In this document: in pieces, positions 29,643-39,960 of the stretch
Position numbering within the stretch: position 1 is the stretch's first letter
Layout of the letters: each line of letters opens with the position of its first letter
Assembly (NCBI RefSeq): GCF_028640845.1
Contig: NC_080541.1
Location: forward strand, 5,941,935 to 6,005,934
DNA from: Ahaetulla prasina
Lineage: Eukaryota > Chordata > Lepidosauria > Squamata > Colubridae
DNA length: 64,000 nt
Direction: 5' to 3'
Translations under genes and position numbers: made by a program
The notes under the pieces: generated by a model
What the model was told of the DNA's origin: nothing
What the model saw: only the letters and a program-made list of their open reading frames with translations
The model's database searches: none

Positions 29643-29684
29643 TCAATGGTTCAGTGACCGTTTGAAGTTATAATGGCAATGTTA

Positions 29685-29990
29685 TTATAATCTCCTCTTT
29701 AAAAACCTCCAGTAATGGGGCACCCACAACTTCTGAAGGCAATTTCTGTTCCACTGATTAATTGTTCTCACTGTTAGGAAGTTTCTCCTTTGTTCTAGAT
29801 TGCTTCTCACCTTGGTTAGTTTCCATCCGTTGCTTCTTGTCCTGCCCTCAGGTGCTTTGGCGCAGGTGCTTTGCTGTCTGAGGAACTCTGGGAATTGAAG
29901 TCCGAAAGTCTTAAAGTTGTCAAAGTTGGAGACCCCTGCTTTGGAGAATAGGTTGACCCCCTCTTCTTTGTACTTCAATGTCAGTTCTAG
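29685..29990 (-). mobile_element. CR1 fragment split by a MITE
   Basis: ACCTCCAGTAATGGGGCACC, GTTTCCATCCGTTGCTTC and AATAGGTTGACCCCC are CR1 minus signatures. The MITE interrupts at 29863-29938. Confidence 0.8.
29863..29938. mobile_element. CTCCAACCTT MITE with 8-bp duplication
   Basis: It begins CAGGTGCTTTG and ends GTTGGAGACCCCTG. The flanks CTTTGGCG (29855-29862) and CTTTGGAG (29939-29946) agree at 7 of 8. It is mostly one arm, so it is a deleted copy. Confidence 0.7.
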
Positions 29991-29999
29991 GGCTGGCTG

Positions 30000-31045
30000 T
30001 TCTACCTGTTCTCATTTGTTTGCTCTTTTTGATATGTTACACCTATTATTATTATTTTTGCACACTATTCTTTGACATTTAGCACAAGATCTTGTAGAGC
30101 TCTAGCATTTGATAATTGTCAAATTTCTAATAGTTGTCGATTTTAATTGCACGTGTCAACTTTTACATCTCTCCCCATGACATTTTCTTTTGGTCTCCGC
30201 AATTGTGCCAGCTTGTAAACCCTTCCTTTCTGTCTGCGGTGGCACCTCCCGTGTTAATTGGAAAGTCCTGTTAATTGATAATTGCAGATTGCACGTTGCA
30301 GCGGTTACAAAGGCTGCCATTCTACCGCAAACCAAGCCGAGATTTTCCCGGGATCTTCGGCTCCACTGACAAATATTTGAGCAGCCTGAGCTGGTTTTTC
30401 TCCCATCACTCTGTAACAACATCATTTGCGTTAATTAGATTTGAACTTCATTTAAGTCACAGATTCTTGCCATTTGCTTTAATTTGCTTAACTTATCTTA
30501 ATTCTCCTGATTTGTTTAATTTATCGGTAGGTAAATGTACGGGAAGCCAAGGCTTGCCATAAAAACACTGCTCCGAGCCCATAAATGTCATATTTATTTC
30601 CTTTCCGTTGCAGTTAATGGGGAGATTATAACTGACCATAATCGACAAAGCAAAAATGATTAAATCAAGCTAGGTTCAAAATACTAGTCTGTTTCTTTTT
30701 TTCCCCCCTATGCTAAGTATCCATGATGTATGAGCTTTAACCATCATGTATTTATAGTTCCAAGAACTTCATTTTTAAGAGTTATAACGTAACTATTGCA
30801 AGATCAGTATTATTACCCCTATAATGCAGATGGAAGGCCAGGATTAAAAGCTAGCATTGAGGCCGACATTCGTAACCCTCAGGCATTCTTCGGAAATATT
30901 CTGAATTTTTTTCCAACAGTATATTGTGATATTCGATGGGCCATAAAAGAGGAAATAATATTAAGTGCCTCATATTAACCAGTTGTAAAATCAATCTATC
31001 CTATAAAAGAGAAGATGAATGTATGCAGATTTTATTTCAGGAACA
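30000..31045. other. Candidate conserved non-coding block
   Basis: About 1 kb has no transposon sequence that I can see. The 30130-30660 part is dense in homeodomain-like cores: GTTAATTGATAATTGCAG near 30270, GCGTTAATTAGATTTG near 30428 and GACCATAATCGACAAAGC near 30635. It has no long open frame and no exon-like boundaries. The function is unknown. It could be an enhancer-type element of a neighbouring developmental gene; that is inference from composition only. Confidence 0.4.
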
Positions 31046-31053
31046 TTCTAGAA

Positions 31054-31833
31054 CAGGAGTGTCACGCCCACATCGGAGTCTGAATCCGAAGGGGAAGAGA
31101 AACGGCTGACAGAGAGTGAGAGAGTGGATCCGTTGTCTGTGGGGAAAAAACTGGGGAAGAGCAAAGTCAGGCTGGGTAGAGCAGGGGAGAGGTAGAACAA
31201 GGGAGAGGGGGTTCTGATGAATACTAAAGCCCACCCTCTCCTTATCCTAGGCAGTGGAGGGAGGAATGGAGAAGAGAGCAATGTGGGTTGCGTGGCTTAC
31301 GAGGAAGGAAAGGGCCCCGATTCCCTTCACAAGGCACACCTGGGGATGGAGTTTAAAGGAGAGGCATTTGGGAGGGGTGTTTGTTAGGAACAAATGCTGA
31401 GTTCATCTGGTGTTTCTTGGAATCCTGGCATCCTCCCAACGGGTTTGATTTATTGCCTTGCTACTTTACTTATGGAATTCCTTATTTTGCTTGCCCTGCT
31501 GGATTAATCACCTTGCCTTGCCTTTGGATTTATAGTTGGAAGTTTTCTTCTTACAACATTTGGGACTGAAGTATTGCCAGCCAAAGACTATTACAGGTGG
31601 GTGGAAGAGCTCTCTCCAGGCCGGAGAGTTGTAAGGGACATTGGGGGGACACAGTTGGTGATAATAAAGGGACTCATATCGGTTGTCTGGCTGTGTTGCC
31701 TTTGTGTCACACCCCGGGCCATCACGAGGAGTATCCAACCTTGGCAAATTTAAAACTTGTGGCCTTCAACTTCCAGAATTCCCCAGCCAGCCAAGCCCAC
31801 AGGTCTGAAAGTTGCAAAGCTTGGATCTTCCTG
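31054..31833. mobile_element. CTCCAACCTT-type MITE carrying an LTR
   Basis: MITE sequence CAGGAG at 31054-31059 continues after the LTR as TATCCAACCTTGGCAAAT to CTTGGATCTTCCTG (31833). The outer flanks TTCTAGAA (31046-31053 and 31834-31841) are a perfect 8-bp duplication. Confidence 0.85.
31060..31726 (+). mobile_element. Solo LTR, family LTR-E
   Basis: It begins TGTCACGCCCAC and ends GGGCCATCACG, probably CACA with a final A-to-G change. The flanks are a perfect AGGAG at 31055-31059 and 31727-31731. The polyadenylation signal AATAAA lies at 31663-31668. It is in the size range of Ty3/Gypsy-like LTRs; the internal region is absent, so the class is unproven. Confidence 0.82.
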
Positions 31834-31945
31834 TTCTAGAATGTTCTGGCTGGGGAATTCTGGGAATTGAAGTCCACAGTTCTTAAGGTTGCCCAGTTTG
31901 GACACCCATAGCTTCTAGAACTTCAGCAGAGCACAAATCTGACTT

Positions 31946-32211
31946 TTTTTTTTTTAATTTGAATTTATATCCCGCCCTTCTCCGAAGACTCAGGGTGGCT
32001 TACACTATGTTAGCAATAGTCTTCATCCTATTTGTATATTTATATACAAAGTCAACTTATTGCCCACAACAATCTGGGTCCTCATTTTACCTACCTTATA
32101 AAGGATGGAAGGCTGAGTCAACCTTGGGCCTGGTGGGACTAGAACCTGCAGTAATTGCAAGCAGCTGTGTTAATAACAGACTGTCTTAGCAGCCTGAGCC
32201 TCAGAGGCCCG
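31946..32211 (-). mobile_element. L2-tailed tRNA-derived SINE
   Basis: The poly(T)/A-rich left edge leads to TATCCCGCCCTTCTCCG (L2-like end), then the shared body and GAGCCTCAGAGGCCCG (head) at the right. Confidence 0.85.
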
Positions 32212-32293
32212 ACTTGTACTAATCTAATCTACTAATGATTCTGGGATTCCGTATCATGTACCCTGCTGGAAGCCGTCAAAGATTTTCTGAACC

Positions 32294-34101
32294 AGGAGAC
32301 GACTTCCGGTATCCAGCGGCAACGGACGTCTGGAAGGCTTCTCCTGCCTCCAGCGCCCGAATCCGGCCGCCGCCGAGGCCCTCAGGGGCCAGGTGTTCCG
32401 AAAAGGACACCTGCCGCACGGACGGCTCGCCAGGGGTCTCCCAGCCGACATACAGGACTGTGGGGACCGATGCTGGCGCGTCCTAGGCTTGGCGGGGTTT
32501 GGAGGCCACAGGCCGCGGCCATTATTTTGGTCGTCGCCTGGGCCGCTGTGCCCAGTGACACCGGGACATTGGATTTATAACTGCAGCAGCCTGGTGGTGA
32601 ACAGGGCACGGAGAAGAATTGAGGAGGAGAAGGAAGGGAATATCGGTGGCGTGGTGGAGTGCTCCGGTGCGGGGGTTTTCTCCCCTGCGGTTGGAAGGAG
32701 CACGAGTTATTCTGGAGAGGAGAACTTAAAATAAGAAGATTACGGTTTTGTGGAGCTCTGGAGAAGAGGTGATGGAGAAATTTAGGAGGGAAGGTTTGAG
32801 GCCCCCTCCTTCTGGGGAACAGTGGTGGCGTCCAGCTTCCGCCTTCACTATGAGAATTTTGATGACATCACTTCCCTTGACTTCCTGGTTGACTAACTGT
32901 ACTCTGGACTCGTTGCTCCTGTGAGTGCCCCTGGTGGATCCGGAGGAAATTACAAGGATACTGTGCCTGCCTGAGGATTTTGTATTTTTTTTCCTTAATG
33001 GCAAAGGTCAGAGACCAACTGCTGGAGAGATGGAGAATTTTGGAAAAGTTATCTAATATGGACAAGAAATTGGATGAAATAAGAGCAGAAATTGTGACTA
33101 TCCAAAAGGATTTAAAGGATACTCAACAAGTTTCAGCAGAAAACAAGCAGAAAGTGGAAGGTTTGGAGGGTGAGATCGGGCAGTGCAGAAAAGAGAGGAG
33201 GCGACAGGCAATGCTGTGCTTGGACTACAGATGGATAAAATGTCTTATTTCCTTAGGTTTCAAAATTTGGAAGAAGTGGACCAAGAAGACTTGAGAGATG
33301 TTGTGACTAAATTGTTGGGAGAATTTCTTGGGAGAGGTGTTGATTTCATGAATTGGGATGTGGATCGAGTTTATAGAGTTAATTAGCAATATGCACGCAT
33401 GCAGTTCCCAGAGAGGTTCATGTCAAATTTGTGAGAAGAGGCGAGATGAAATTCTTAGAAAACATAGGAGTGGGGCACTGATTTACAGGGGCAGGAGATA
33501 GCCATTCTGAGGCAGATTCCCAGACAGGTGCGTGAAAAAGAAAGAAATATTATTTTTGTCAAGCAAATTGTACCAGAAGGAGTGGGCTTCAGATGGCTGA
33601 TGCCAGAGGATTGATGATTTTCGGGAGGGCATTACGAAAAAATCAGTACAATTGCGGAGGCTACGGCCTATGTGGAGGAACACAAAGCCTCCTGGAATCA
33701 GATGACCCAGGAATTGAAGAAGGGAGGTTATAGATCATGGGGCGGAAGCGGCTGCCGCTGTTGCGGCCCTGGAGTTGGGTCAGGCTGAACCCAGAGTTCT
33801 GAGATCCAAAACTAGGAAGTGATAAAGATATTTGGGATTGTGTTGGTTTTCCTTATTCTCTTTTGTACGATATTCTGTTTATTCTTGACTCTTCTTTATT
33901 ACGTATTTAAAATTTGTAAACTTAGCTACTTCGTGTCACCTGCTTGCCATATGGCTGTTGTATGTGTTAAAAAATTTGAGTAAAATTCTTATTTTAGATA
34001 AGAAAAATGAAAATTTACCATACCTGAAATGTATTTGTATAAACCTTTTTTGACTAATAAAAACTTTTGAATGTAAGATAAAAAAAAAAAAAAAAAAAAA
34101 A
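32294..34101 (+). mobile_element. HAL1-like element: L1-type 5' UTR, ORF1, 3' UTR, poly(A), no ORF2
   Basis: A GC-rich 5' region (32294-32720) leads to an ORF1-like region (32998-33822). An unrelated AT-rich 3' UTR follows (33823-34078) with CTAATAAAAACTTTTG as polyadenylation signal, then a run of about 24 A. The element is flanked by the 16-bp repeat AAAGATTTTCTGAACC (32278-32293 and 34102-34117), allowing for poly(A) overlap. There is no endonuclease or reverse-transcriptase sequence, and the 3' UTR is unlike that of the L1s at 8746 and 13433. It was mobilised in trans by L1. Confidence 0.85.
32998..33822 (+). pseudogene. L1-type ORF1 (RNA-binding chaperone), frameshifted
   Basis: The chosen start is the ATG at 32998, opening MAKVRDQLLERWRILEKLSN. 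A heptad-rich coiled coil follows (about residues 5-60), the trimerisation part of L1 ORF1p. A frameshift near 33180-33200 moves to the frame with YFLRFQNLEEVDQEDLRDVV and WDVDRVYRVN, the RRM-like core. A stop falls at about 33385. The C-terminal domain pattern resumes (RDEILRKHRSGALIYRGQEI, QVREKERNIIFVKQ) to a stop at 33820-33822. ORF1p packages LINE RNA. Several breaks make this copy dead. Confidence 0.85.
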
Positions 34102-34194
34102 AAAGATTTTCTGAACCCCATTTAGCTGGAAGTGTCAGAGACTACCTATACTGGGTTCTTTGGATTAGGTTTTGGATAAGAATAAATTCACCAT

Positions 34195-34276
34195 TTATCT
34201 GGCTGTGAACCGCCCTGAGTCCTTCGGGAGAAGGGCGGTATAAAAATGTAATTAATTAAATAAATAAATAAATAAA
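34195..34276 (+). mobile_element. L2-like 3' tail
   Basis: TATCTGGCTGTGAACCGCC, CTGAGTCCTTCGGGAGAAG, GGCGGTATAAAAATG, then an A/T-rich tail. It is an extreme 5' truncation. Confidence 0.82.
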
Positions 34277-34754
34277 CACCTATCACGAAATTTTTTTTTA
34301 AAAAAAGTGTATTCCAAGAAAGCAATTTGGTTCCTCAACCTTCTCAAGAACATGTTAGACACCAGATTAATATAGGAAAGAAAGAGAAATTTGGCTTTTT
34401 GCTCCTGGGGTTGAATTCTATCAGATGTGACTCATCCTTTGAGCAAACAGCATGTTTAGAAGATTATCCTATCTTTGCTTCAGAGCCTTGCTCATAGAGC
34501 AGAAAGGGAGCCAATGGCCCACTTAATACATCAAGAAAATGTTTACGATCTGTAAATCTTTTAGAAAGCAAGAGACTCCAAGAAGGCAGTTTCTGCTTGA
34601 GTTAATGTGTTTGGAATTGGGTCACTTACCGGAAAACCGTTAGTTGCATCATCAACAGTATTTCAGGATTAATATGGAGGAGCTAAAAGGTGAGTAGATG
34701 AAAGGAAGAAAAGAGTGCAGAATGCACTACCCATTTTTCATTATGGTTATATTA
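34277..34754. other. No recognised feature
   Basis: Apparently single-copy AT-rich DNA; no repeat ends seen. Confidence 0.35.
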
Positions 34755-34759
34755 ACAGC

Positions 34760-35289
34760 TGTTGGAAGAAATATCCATCTGGGTTCAGTTCCAAGTGGGG
34801 ACAAAGACACTGGAAACATGGAGGCTGCTTGGAAAGATGGTTTAATGGCAGTCAGGATCACATGGCTTGAGTTCCTGAACAGAAAAGGGCTGAGATCCTG
34901 TGTGCTCCCTGGCTTTATGCTTTTTCTGAGCTTTGAACTTTCTGGGGCGCAAGAAGAGTATCCTGATTGGTTGTCAGACTCCCAGGGGGTGGGGGTCTTA
35001 GCTAGCCTTGCTGGCTGATGTAATCTTCCCAGGTGCCATGTGGTGAGTTTCAGTTGCTAGATGGGTTCTATTATGATGCAGATGATGGTTGACAAAGGTG
35101 GGGGGAAATGAGTGAGCTTAGCTGAGGCTTTAATGGCCCATTGACAAAGGTGGGGGGGGGAGTCAGGAAGGTGCTTTGTCTTTAAAACATGTTTCTCCAT
35201 TTCTCATCCAGGGAAATATATTCTGCCTTTTAAATATTTTCTAAAATATTTCATTCTTCTAGGAGGGGGGTGGGTGCTAAATTCCTACA
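34760..35289 (-). mobile_element. Solo LTR, family LTR-B
   Basis: The termini are TGTTGGAAG and ATTCCTACA, flanked by CAGC at 34756-34759 and 35290-35293 (a 4-bp duplication). It is homologous over its length to 27825-29048 without the nested LTR. Confidence 0.85.
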
Positions 35290-35336
35290 CAGCGTTAAAA
35301 TTTCCTGGGTGGCTCAGTTTTTAATCAGTCAAGTTT

Positions 35337-35863
35337 CGTTTTATTGCACTGCACTGGTTGCCGGTGGTCTTCCAGGTGCAATTCAAGGTGTTGGTTATCA
35401 CTTTTATGCGCTCCATGGCATAGGACCAGGTTATCTACGGGACCGCCTACTGCCACCAATAGCCTCCCACCGACCTGTTCACTCCCATAGGGAGGGTCTC
35501 CTCAGGGTGCTGTCAGTCAAACAATGTCGACTGGCGGCCCCCAGGGGGAGAGCCTTTTCTATGGGGGCTCCTGCCCTTTGGAATGAGCTGCCTCCGGGGT
35601 TACGTCAACTCCCTAACCTCCAGACCTTCAAACGCGAGCTTAAGACCTTTTTGTTCGGGGCTGGCCTAACGGAATTTTAATGTGGGGGTTTTATTAGGGT
35701 TTTATGACAGTTTTTAACTTATTTTGGCTAAATTAGAATCAGATTTTTAAAATATTTTAATTTTTGTCTATGTTGTTTTATTCTGGCTGTAAACCGCCCT
35801 GAGTCCTTCGGGAGAAGGGCGGTATAGAAATTAAATTAATAAATAAATAAAAATAAATAAATA
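35337..35863 (+). pseudogene. L2-like LINE C-terminus and 3' UTR
   Basis: Translation reads GIGPGYLRDRLLPPIASHRP, HREGLLRVLSVKQCRLAAPR and LWNELPPGLRQLPNLQTFKR, to a stop after GAGLTEF. This is the distal L2 ORF2 end in one open frame (codons within 35270-35680). The 3' tail has CCGCCCTGAGTCCTTCGGG and (AAAT)n. It is 5'-truncated. Confidence 0.88.
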
Positions 35864-35925
35864 TTGTTTCTTCCATATGTAGCTACTTGCAAATCATCTT
35901 CATTTCGCAGCTGCAGCTTTCCTAG

Positions 35926-36967
35926 TGTAGGAAGCCCCTCCCTACTCACCCCAGAAGAATGAAATATTTTGGGAAATATTTTTTTTTTTAAAAAAAAAGG
36001 CAGGATAGAATATTTCCCCTAAAGGAGAAATTAAAAATCTTAAGGGAGGCAAAAACCAGTCCCAATTTTCCTGCCCCCAAGCAGAAGCTGAGGAGACCAG
36101 CTTTTAGAAATGCAGATTTGGTAATCCATTCAGAAAGACTGGGTCAGACAGAAACTCCTGATAAGCAACAAGCCAAAGACTGACAAGATTAGCTTAGACC
36201 AGCGGTTCTCAACCTGTGGGTCGGGACCCCGTTGGGGGTCGAATGACGATTTGCCAGGGGTCGCCTAAGACCATCGGAAATATGGGAAGTATACTTGCGA
36301 GTCGAAGAATCGCGCTCCAAGCCAGCTGCAGGCTCTTCAAATCGCTAGCCGAATTCGGCTTCAGGCGCGATGAATTAAAAAAGAAAGAAATCTTTGCTCT
36401 GATGTCTCCCTCTCAAGCCAGCTGCAATCACTCCCAATCACTAGCCTAATCTGGCTTCAGGTGCGATAAACTTAATAGGGGAGGAGTCTCCGCTTTAATG
36501 CCTCCGTCCTCAAGGCAATCGCAAGCAGTTCAGATCACTAGCCAATACGGCTTCAGGTGCAATAAATTAAAAATGAAAATAATTTTACGGTTGGGGTCGC
36601 CACATCGTGGGGAATTGTATTAAAGGGGTCACAGCACTATAAAGGTTGAGAACCACTGGCTTAGACAAACACCTAGGATTTGCATTTCCTCTTTTGTTTA
36701 AAGAGCCAGCTATGACCTCTACATGACCCCATAGGAATCTGATAATAATCAATAGAATATTAAAGGACATATTATTGCACAGGAACAGGCAGCTCAAATA
36801 CAAAACCTAAAGAAGGTATAAAAACTCACCCACTCCGTTTTATTCAGCTGACCTAGAACTGTCTTTGTGGTTCTGTTCAATAAACCATCTTTCCAACCAG
36901 CCTCAATTTTGTTTCCATTGCCTTTCTCCAAAATTAGAACCGAACCAGGTGGATTTTCCTTCCAACT
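35926..36967 (+). mobile_element. LTR-B copy carrying a SPIN-like hAT
   Basis: It begins TGTAGGAAG and ends CCTTCCAACT, flanked by a perfect 4-bp CTAG at 35922-35925 and 36968-36971. The TATA box GTATAAAAAC is near 36818 and AATAAA at 36879-36884, both on the plus strand. Without the SPIN insert (36200-36658) the LTR is about 583 bp. It is divergent from the other two LTR-B copies. Confidence 0.85.
36200..36658. mobile_element. SPIN-like non-autonomous hAT, copy 2
   Basis: The ends are CAGCGGTTCTCAACC and GGTTGAGAACCACTG, flanked by a perfect 8-bp GCTTAGAC at 36192-36199 and 36659-36666. Its body is nearly colinear with copy 1 (1564-2037), with a ~15-bp deletion around 36318. Confidence 0.92.
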
Positions 36968-37192
36968 CTAGGTTTGCATACATTTACCTCCAGGTTTGAT
37001 ACAACCTTTCTAATTTTTCACTCTCCTGCAATTAATGCAACCCAAAAATTGGCAAATTAGTTGAGAAATCAATTTGATTCCAGTTGGTACAGGTGCGTCA
37101 GGGGGAGCAAAGATGTGAATTGGGGTAAGAAGGAGCTGGTTGTCTGAACTTGGAACGAAAGAAGAAGAGCAAAGAAGATCATGGCAAGAGAC

Positions 37193-37375
37193 ACAATAAC
37201 AGAACAACAGAGGTGGAAGGGACCTTGGAGGTCTTCTAATCCAACCCCCTACTCAAGTAGGAGATACTACACCACTTCAGACATATGGTTGTCCAACTCA
37301 GTTCTAGGTGGTTCTAACTGTCAGGTTTTTAAGAAGAGGTTGGACAACGCTGTGTCTGAAATGGAAAAAGTTTAG
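37193..37375 (-). mobile_element. Two CR1 3' pieces, opposite orientation
   Basis: 37193-37310 is CR1 3' UTR on minus (AGGTGGAAGGGACCTTGGAG). 37320-37375 reads plus (AAGAAGAGGTTGGACAACGC). They form a small inverted pair. Confidence 0.65.
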
Positions 37376-37439
37376 GGATGGAAAATTTTTTGGATTACAC
37401 CCTATTTTATTTGCTATAATCTGGGGACAGAGCAGGGTC

Positions 37440-37860
37440 GATCCAGTAGCGATGGGGACGAGTAGTTTGGAGAACTGGTAGCAAAACTGGTCCCCGCCCA
37501 TGCCCAACCAATCACCTGGTCCCCACTTGCCTACTTGGCAGCTTGCTGCATGCGTGCCGGAGCACCAGAAACCCAAAGACCATGTGACTGGTGCATGCAC
37601 GTGCCAGAACCCTAAAGACTAGGTGGCCGGTGCACACATACACCCGGCCAGCTGGTCTTCACATGCATCCGAGAGCCAGAAACCCGAAGACCAGCTGGCC
37701 AGTGCGCAAGTGTGCGCCAGCCACCTGGTCTTTGGGGTTCCGGCACATGCGAAGACCAGCTGGTCAGTGCGCATATATGTACGTGCACCGGTCATGTGGT
37801 CTTTCGGTTTCTGGTGCTCCGAAACGCATGCACGCATGTGGCCACACACGTTCCGGTTAG
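37440..37860. repeat. Direct and inverted ~55-65-bp units, hAT-related edge
   Basis: Units with GAGCACCAGAAACCCAAAGAC and CAGCTGGTCTTCACATGC repeat in direct orientation (37555-37700). They then recur inverted (37700-37830, for example GGTCTTTGGGGTTCCGGC and TGGTCTTTCGGTTTCTGG). The left edge contains GAGAACTGGTAGCAAAACTGG, as in the GGTGAAAT hATs, so this may be the inside of such an element. Confidence 0.55.
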
Positions 37861-37924
37861 GACACTCGGTGCCAAAAATGGTCACCATCACTGGTGTAGA
37901 GTCTGTTATTCAGTGTGCAGTGTG

Positions 37925-38973
37925 CAGGAGCTGCCAAAAAAGCCAACACAGTTCTGGGCTGCATAAACAGAGGGATAGAATCAAGATCACGTGAAGTGTT
38001 AATACCACTTTATAATGCCTTGATAAGGCCACACTTGGAATATTGCATCCAGTTTTGGTCGCCACGATGTAAAAAAGATGTTGAGACTCTAGAAAGAGTG
38101 CAGAGAAGAGCAACCAAGATGATTAGGGGACTGGAGGCTAAAACATATGAAGAACGGTTGCAGGGACTCGGTATGTCTAGTTTAATGAAAAGAAGGACTA
38201 GGGGAGACATGATAGCAGTGTTCCAATATCTTATTTTATTTATTTATTGATCAAATTTATATACCGCCCTATCTCCCGAAGGACTCAGGGCGGTGTACAG
38301 GCATTTAAAAACATATAAATACAATATAAAACAATTAAAAAACTTATTCTAAAAAGCCCGTTAATTTAGAATTAAAAATATAGAATAAAACCCAATTTAA
38401 AACCAGTAATTTAAAATCTAGCTCAGTCCTGCACAGTTAAATAAATATGTTTTAAGCCCGCGGCGGAAGGTCCGGAGGTCCGAAAGCTGACGAAGTCTGG
38501 GGGGTAGTTCATTCCAGAGGGTGGGAGCCCCCACAGAGAAGGCCCTTCCCCTGGGTGTCGCCAGACGACATTGCCGCGCTGACGGCACCCTGAGGAGACC
38601 CTCTCTGTGAGAGCGCACGGGTCGGTGAGAGATATTCGGTAGCAGTAGGCGGTCCCGTAAGTAACCCGGCCCAATGCCTCAGGGGCTGCCACAAAGAAGA
38701 GGGAGTCAGGCTGTTCTCCAAAGCACCTGAGGGTAGAACAAGAAGCAATGGGTGGAAACTAATCAAGGAGAGAAGAAACCTAGAACGAAGGAGAAATTTC
38801 CTGACAGTTAGAACAATCAATAAGTGGAACAACTTGCCTGCAGAAGTTGTGAATGCTCCAACACTGGAAATTTTTAAGAAAATGTTGGATAGCCATTTGT
38901 CTAAAATGGTGTAGGGTTTCCTGCCTGGGCAGGGGGTTGGACTAGAAGACCTCCAAGGTCCCTTCCAACTCTG
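37925..38973 (+). pseudogene. CR1 LINE C-terminus, split by an L2
   Basis: The frame 37915-38250 reads [40 protein letters not shown] and [20 protein letters not shown], then [13 protein letters not shown]. These are standard CR1 ORF2 C-terminal motifs. CR1 continues at 38682 (GGGGCTGCCACAAAG to GACCTCCAAGGTCCC). The L2 insertion lies at 38234-38670 with near duplicates CCAATATCTTA and CCAATGCCTCA. Confidence 0.88.
38234..38670 (-). mobile_element. L2-like 3' end inserted in CR1
   Basis: Minus translation: HREGLLRVPSARQCRLATPR and LWNELPPRLRQLSDLRTFRR. The left edge is (TTTA)n and CCGCCCTATCTCCCGAAGG. The flanking CR1 sequences show an imperfect ~11-bp target duplication. Confidence 0.88.
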
Positions 38974-39115
38974 ATATTATTATTATTATTATTATTATTG
39001 TTATTGTTATTGTTATTGTTATTGTTATTGTTATTGTTATTGTTATTGTTATTGTTATTGTTATTGTTATTGTTATTGTTGTTGTTGTTGTTGTTGTTGT
39101 TATTATTATTATTCT
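38974..39115. repeat. (ATT)n(GTTATT)n(GTT)n between two CR1 tails
   Basis: The trinucleotide/hexanucleotide array starts at the CR1 plus-strand tail and ends where a CR1 on minus begins. Confidence 0.93.
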
Positions 39116-39126
39116 GTTAATTTGTT

Positions 39127-39260
39127 AGGTAGCTTCTCTCCTTGATTAGTTTCCATCCATTGCTTCTTGGCCTGCCTTCAGCTGCTTTGGAGAATAGGTT
39201 GACCCCCTCCTCTTCTTTGTGGCAGCCCCTCAAATATTGGAAGGGTGCAGCAGTATCCTC
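39127..39260 (-). mobile_element. CR1 fragment
   Basis: GATTAGTTTCCATCCATTGC, AATAGGTTGACCCCC and GGCAGCCCCTCAAATATTGG are CR1 minus-strand signatures. It lies tail-to-tail with 37925-38973. Confidence 0.78.
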
Positions 39261-39960
39261 TTTTCTAACTCAGAACGTTACGGGGATGTGAACAGCCTGC
39301 ACAAGAGTATGGAAGGACAACCAGCTCACGAGGGAGCAATTTGGAAGAAGCAGGAAGAAAAACCACCTCTGGTCAAGTCAGGAATGATTAGCCCTTGGAT
39401 AACTCCAGAGGTAGAACAAGAAACCCGTCTCTGAACCTTAGAAGGATGCCTGTAGAATTTCCTCTCTTTCTCGGTCTTTGAGAAAAAAAAAAGGAAAAAA
39501 AAGAATGGTATTTCAAAGAAAAAATGTCTGAGACGCAAGGCAGGAGAAGTCAGCGGAAAGCAGCTATTTTGAAAAATCACATTTGTCATAAAAACATAGG
39601 TGCATTTAAGGTTTATTCATCTGTGTGAGGTTTTTTTCTTCTTCTTTTTTTTAGTACAGTTTTATTTTGGCATCAGCAAGACCCACTCAGCAGTCCTGCG
39701 TTGACAGCTTAGCGGCTTGAAATGGCCCTTTTTCTTGGAGGCTGAGGGTTGTAAATCATTATTAGTCACTCTGCCATAGAGAAATAGAGCCAGCAAAGGA
39801 ACATTTAACAAGATGGGGAAAAGAAGCAAGTAACCCTCTCCACCCTGTAATCTACAATCAAGATTGTTTTATTTAAAGAATCTGTTGGCAGGGCTTTCAA
39901 CATTTTAAATGGTCTCTCTTTTTTTAAAAAAAAAAAAAGTTTATAATCTTTAGCTCTAAG
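39261..39960. other. Apparently single-copy DNA, possibly conserved
   Basis: No transposon ends seen. The 39600-39920 part contains GTAAATCATTATTAGTCACTC and ATCTACAATCAAGATTG (HOX/PBX-like words). No exon is evident. Confidence 0.35.

Noticed and set aside
32235..32734. GC-rich CpG island promoter of a host gene
   Set aside because: The GC-rich stretch lies inside the 16-bp duplication boundaries of the HAL1-like element and is its 5' UTR.
37591..37994. Several 80-120-codon frames
   Set aside because: They run through the direct/inverted repeat block and into CR1; no conserved domain.
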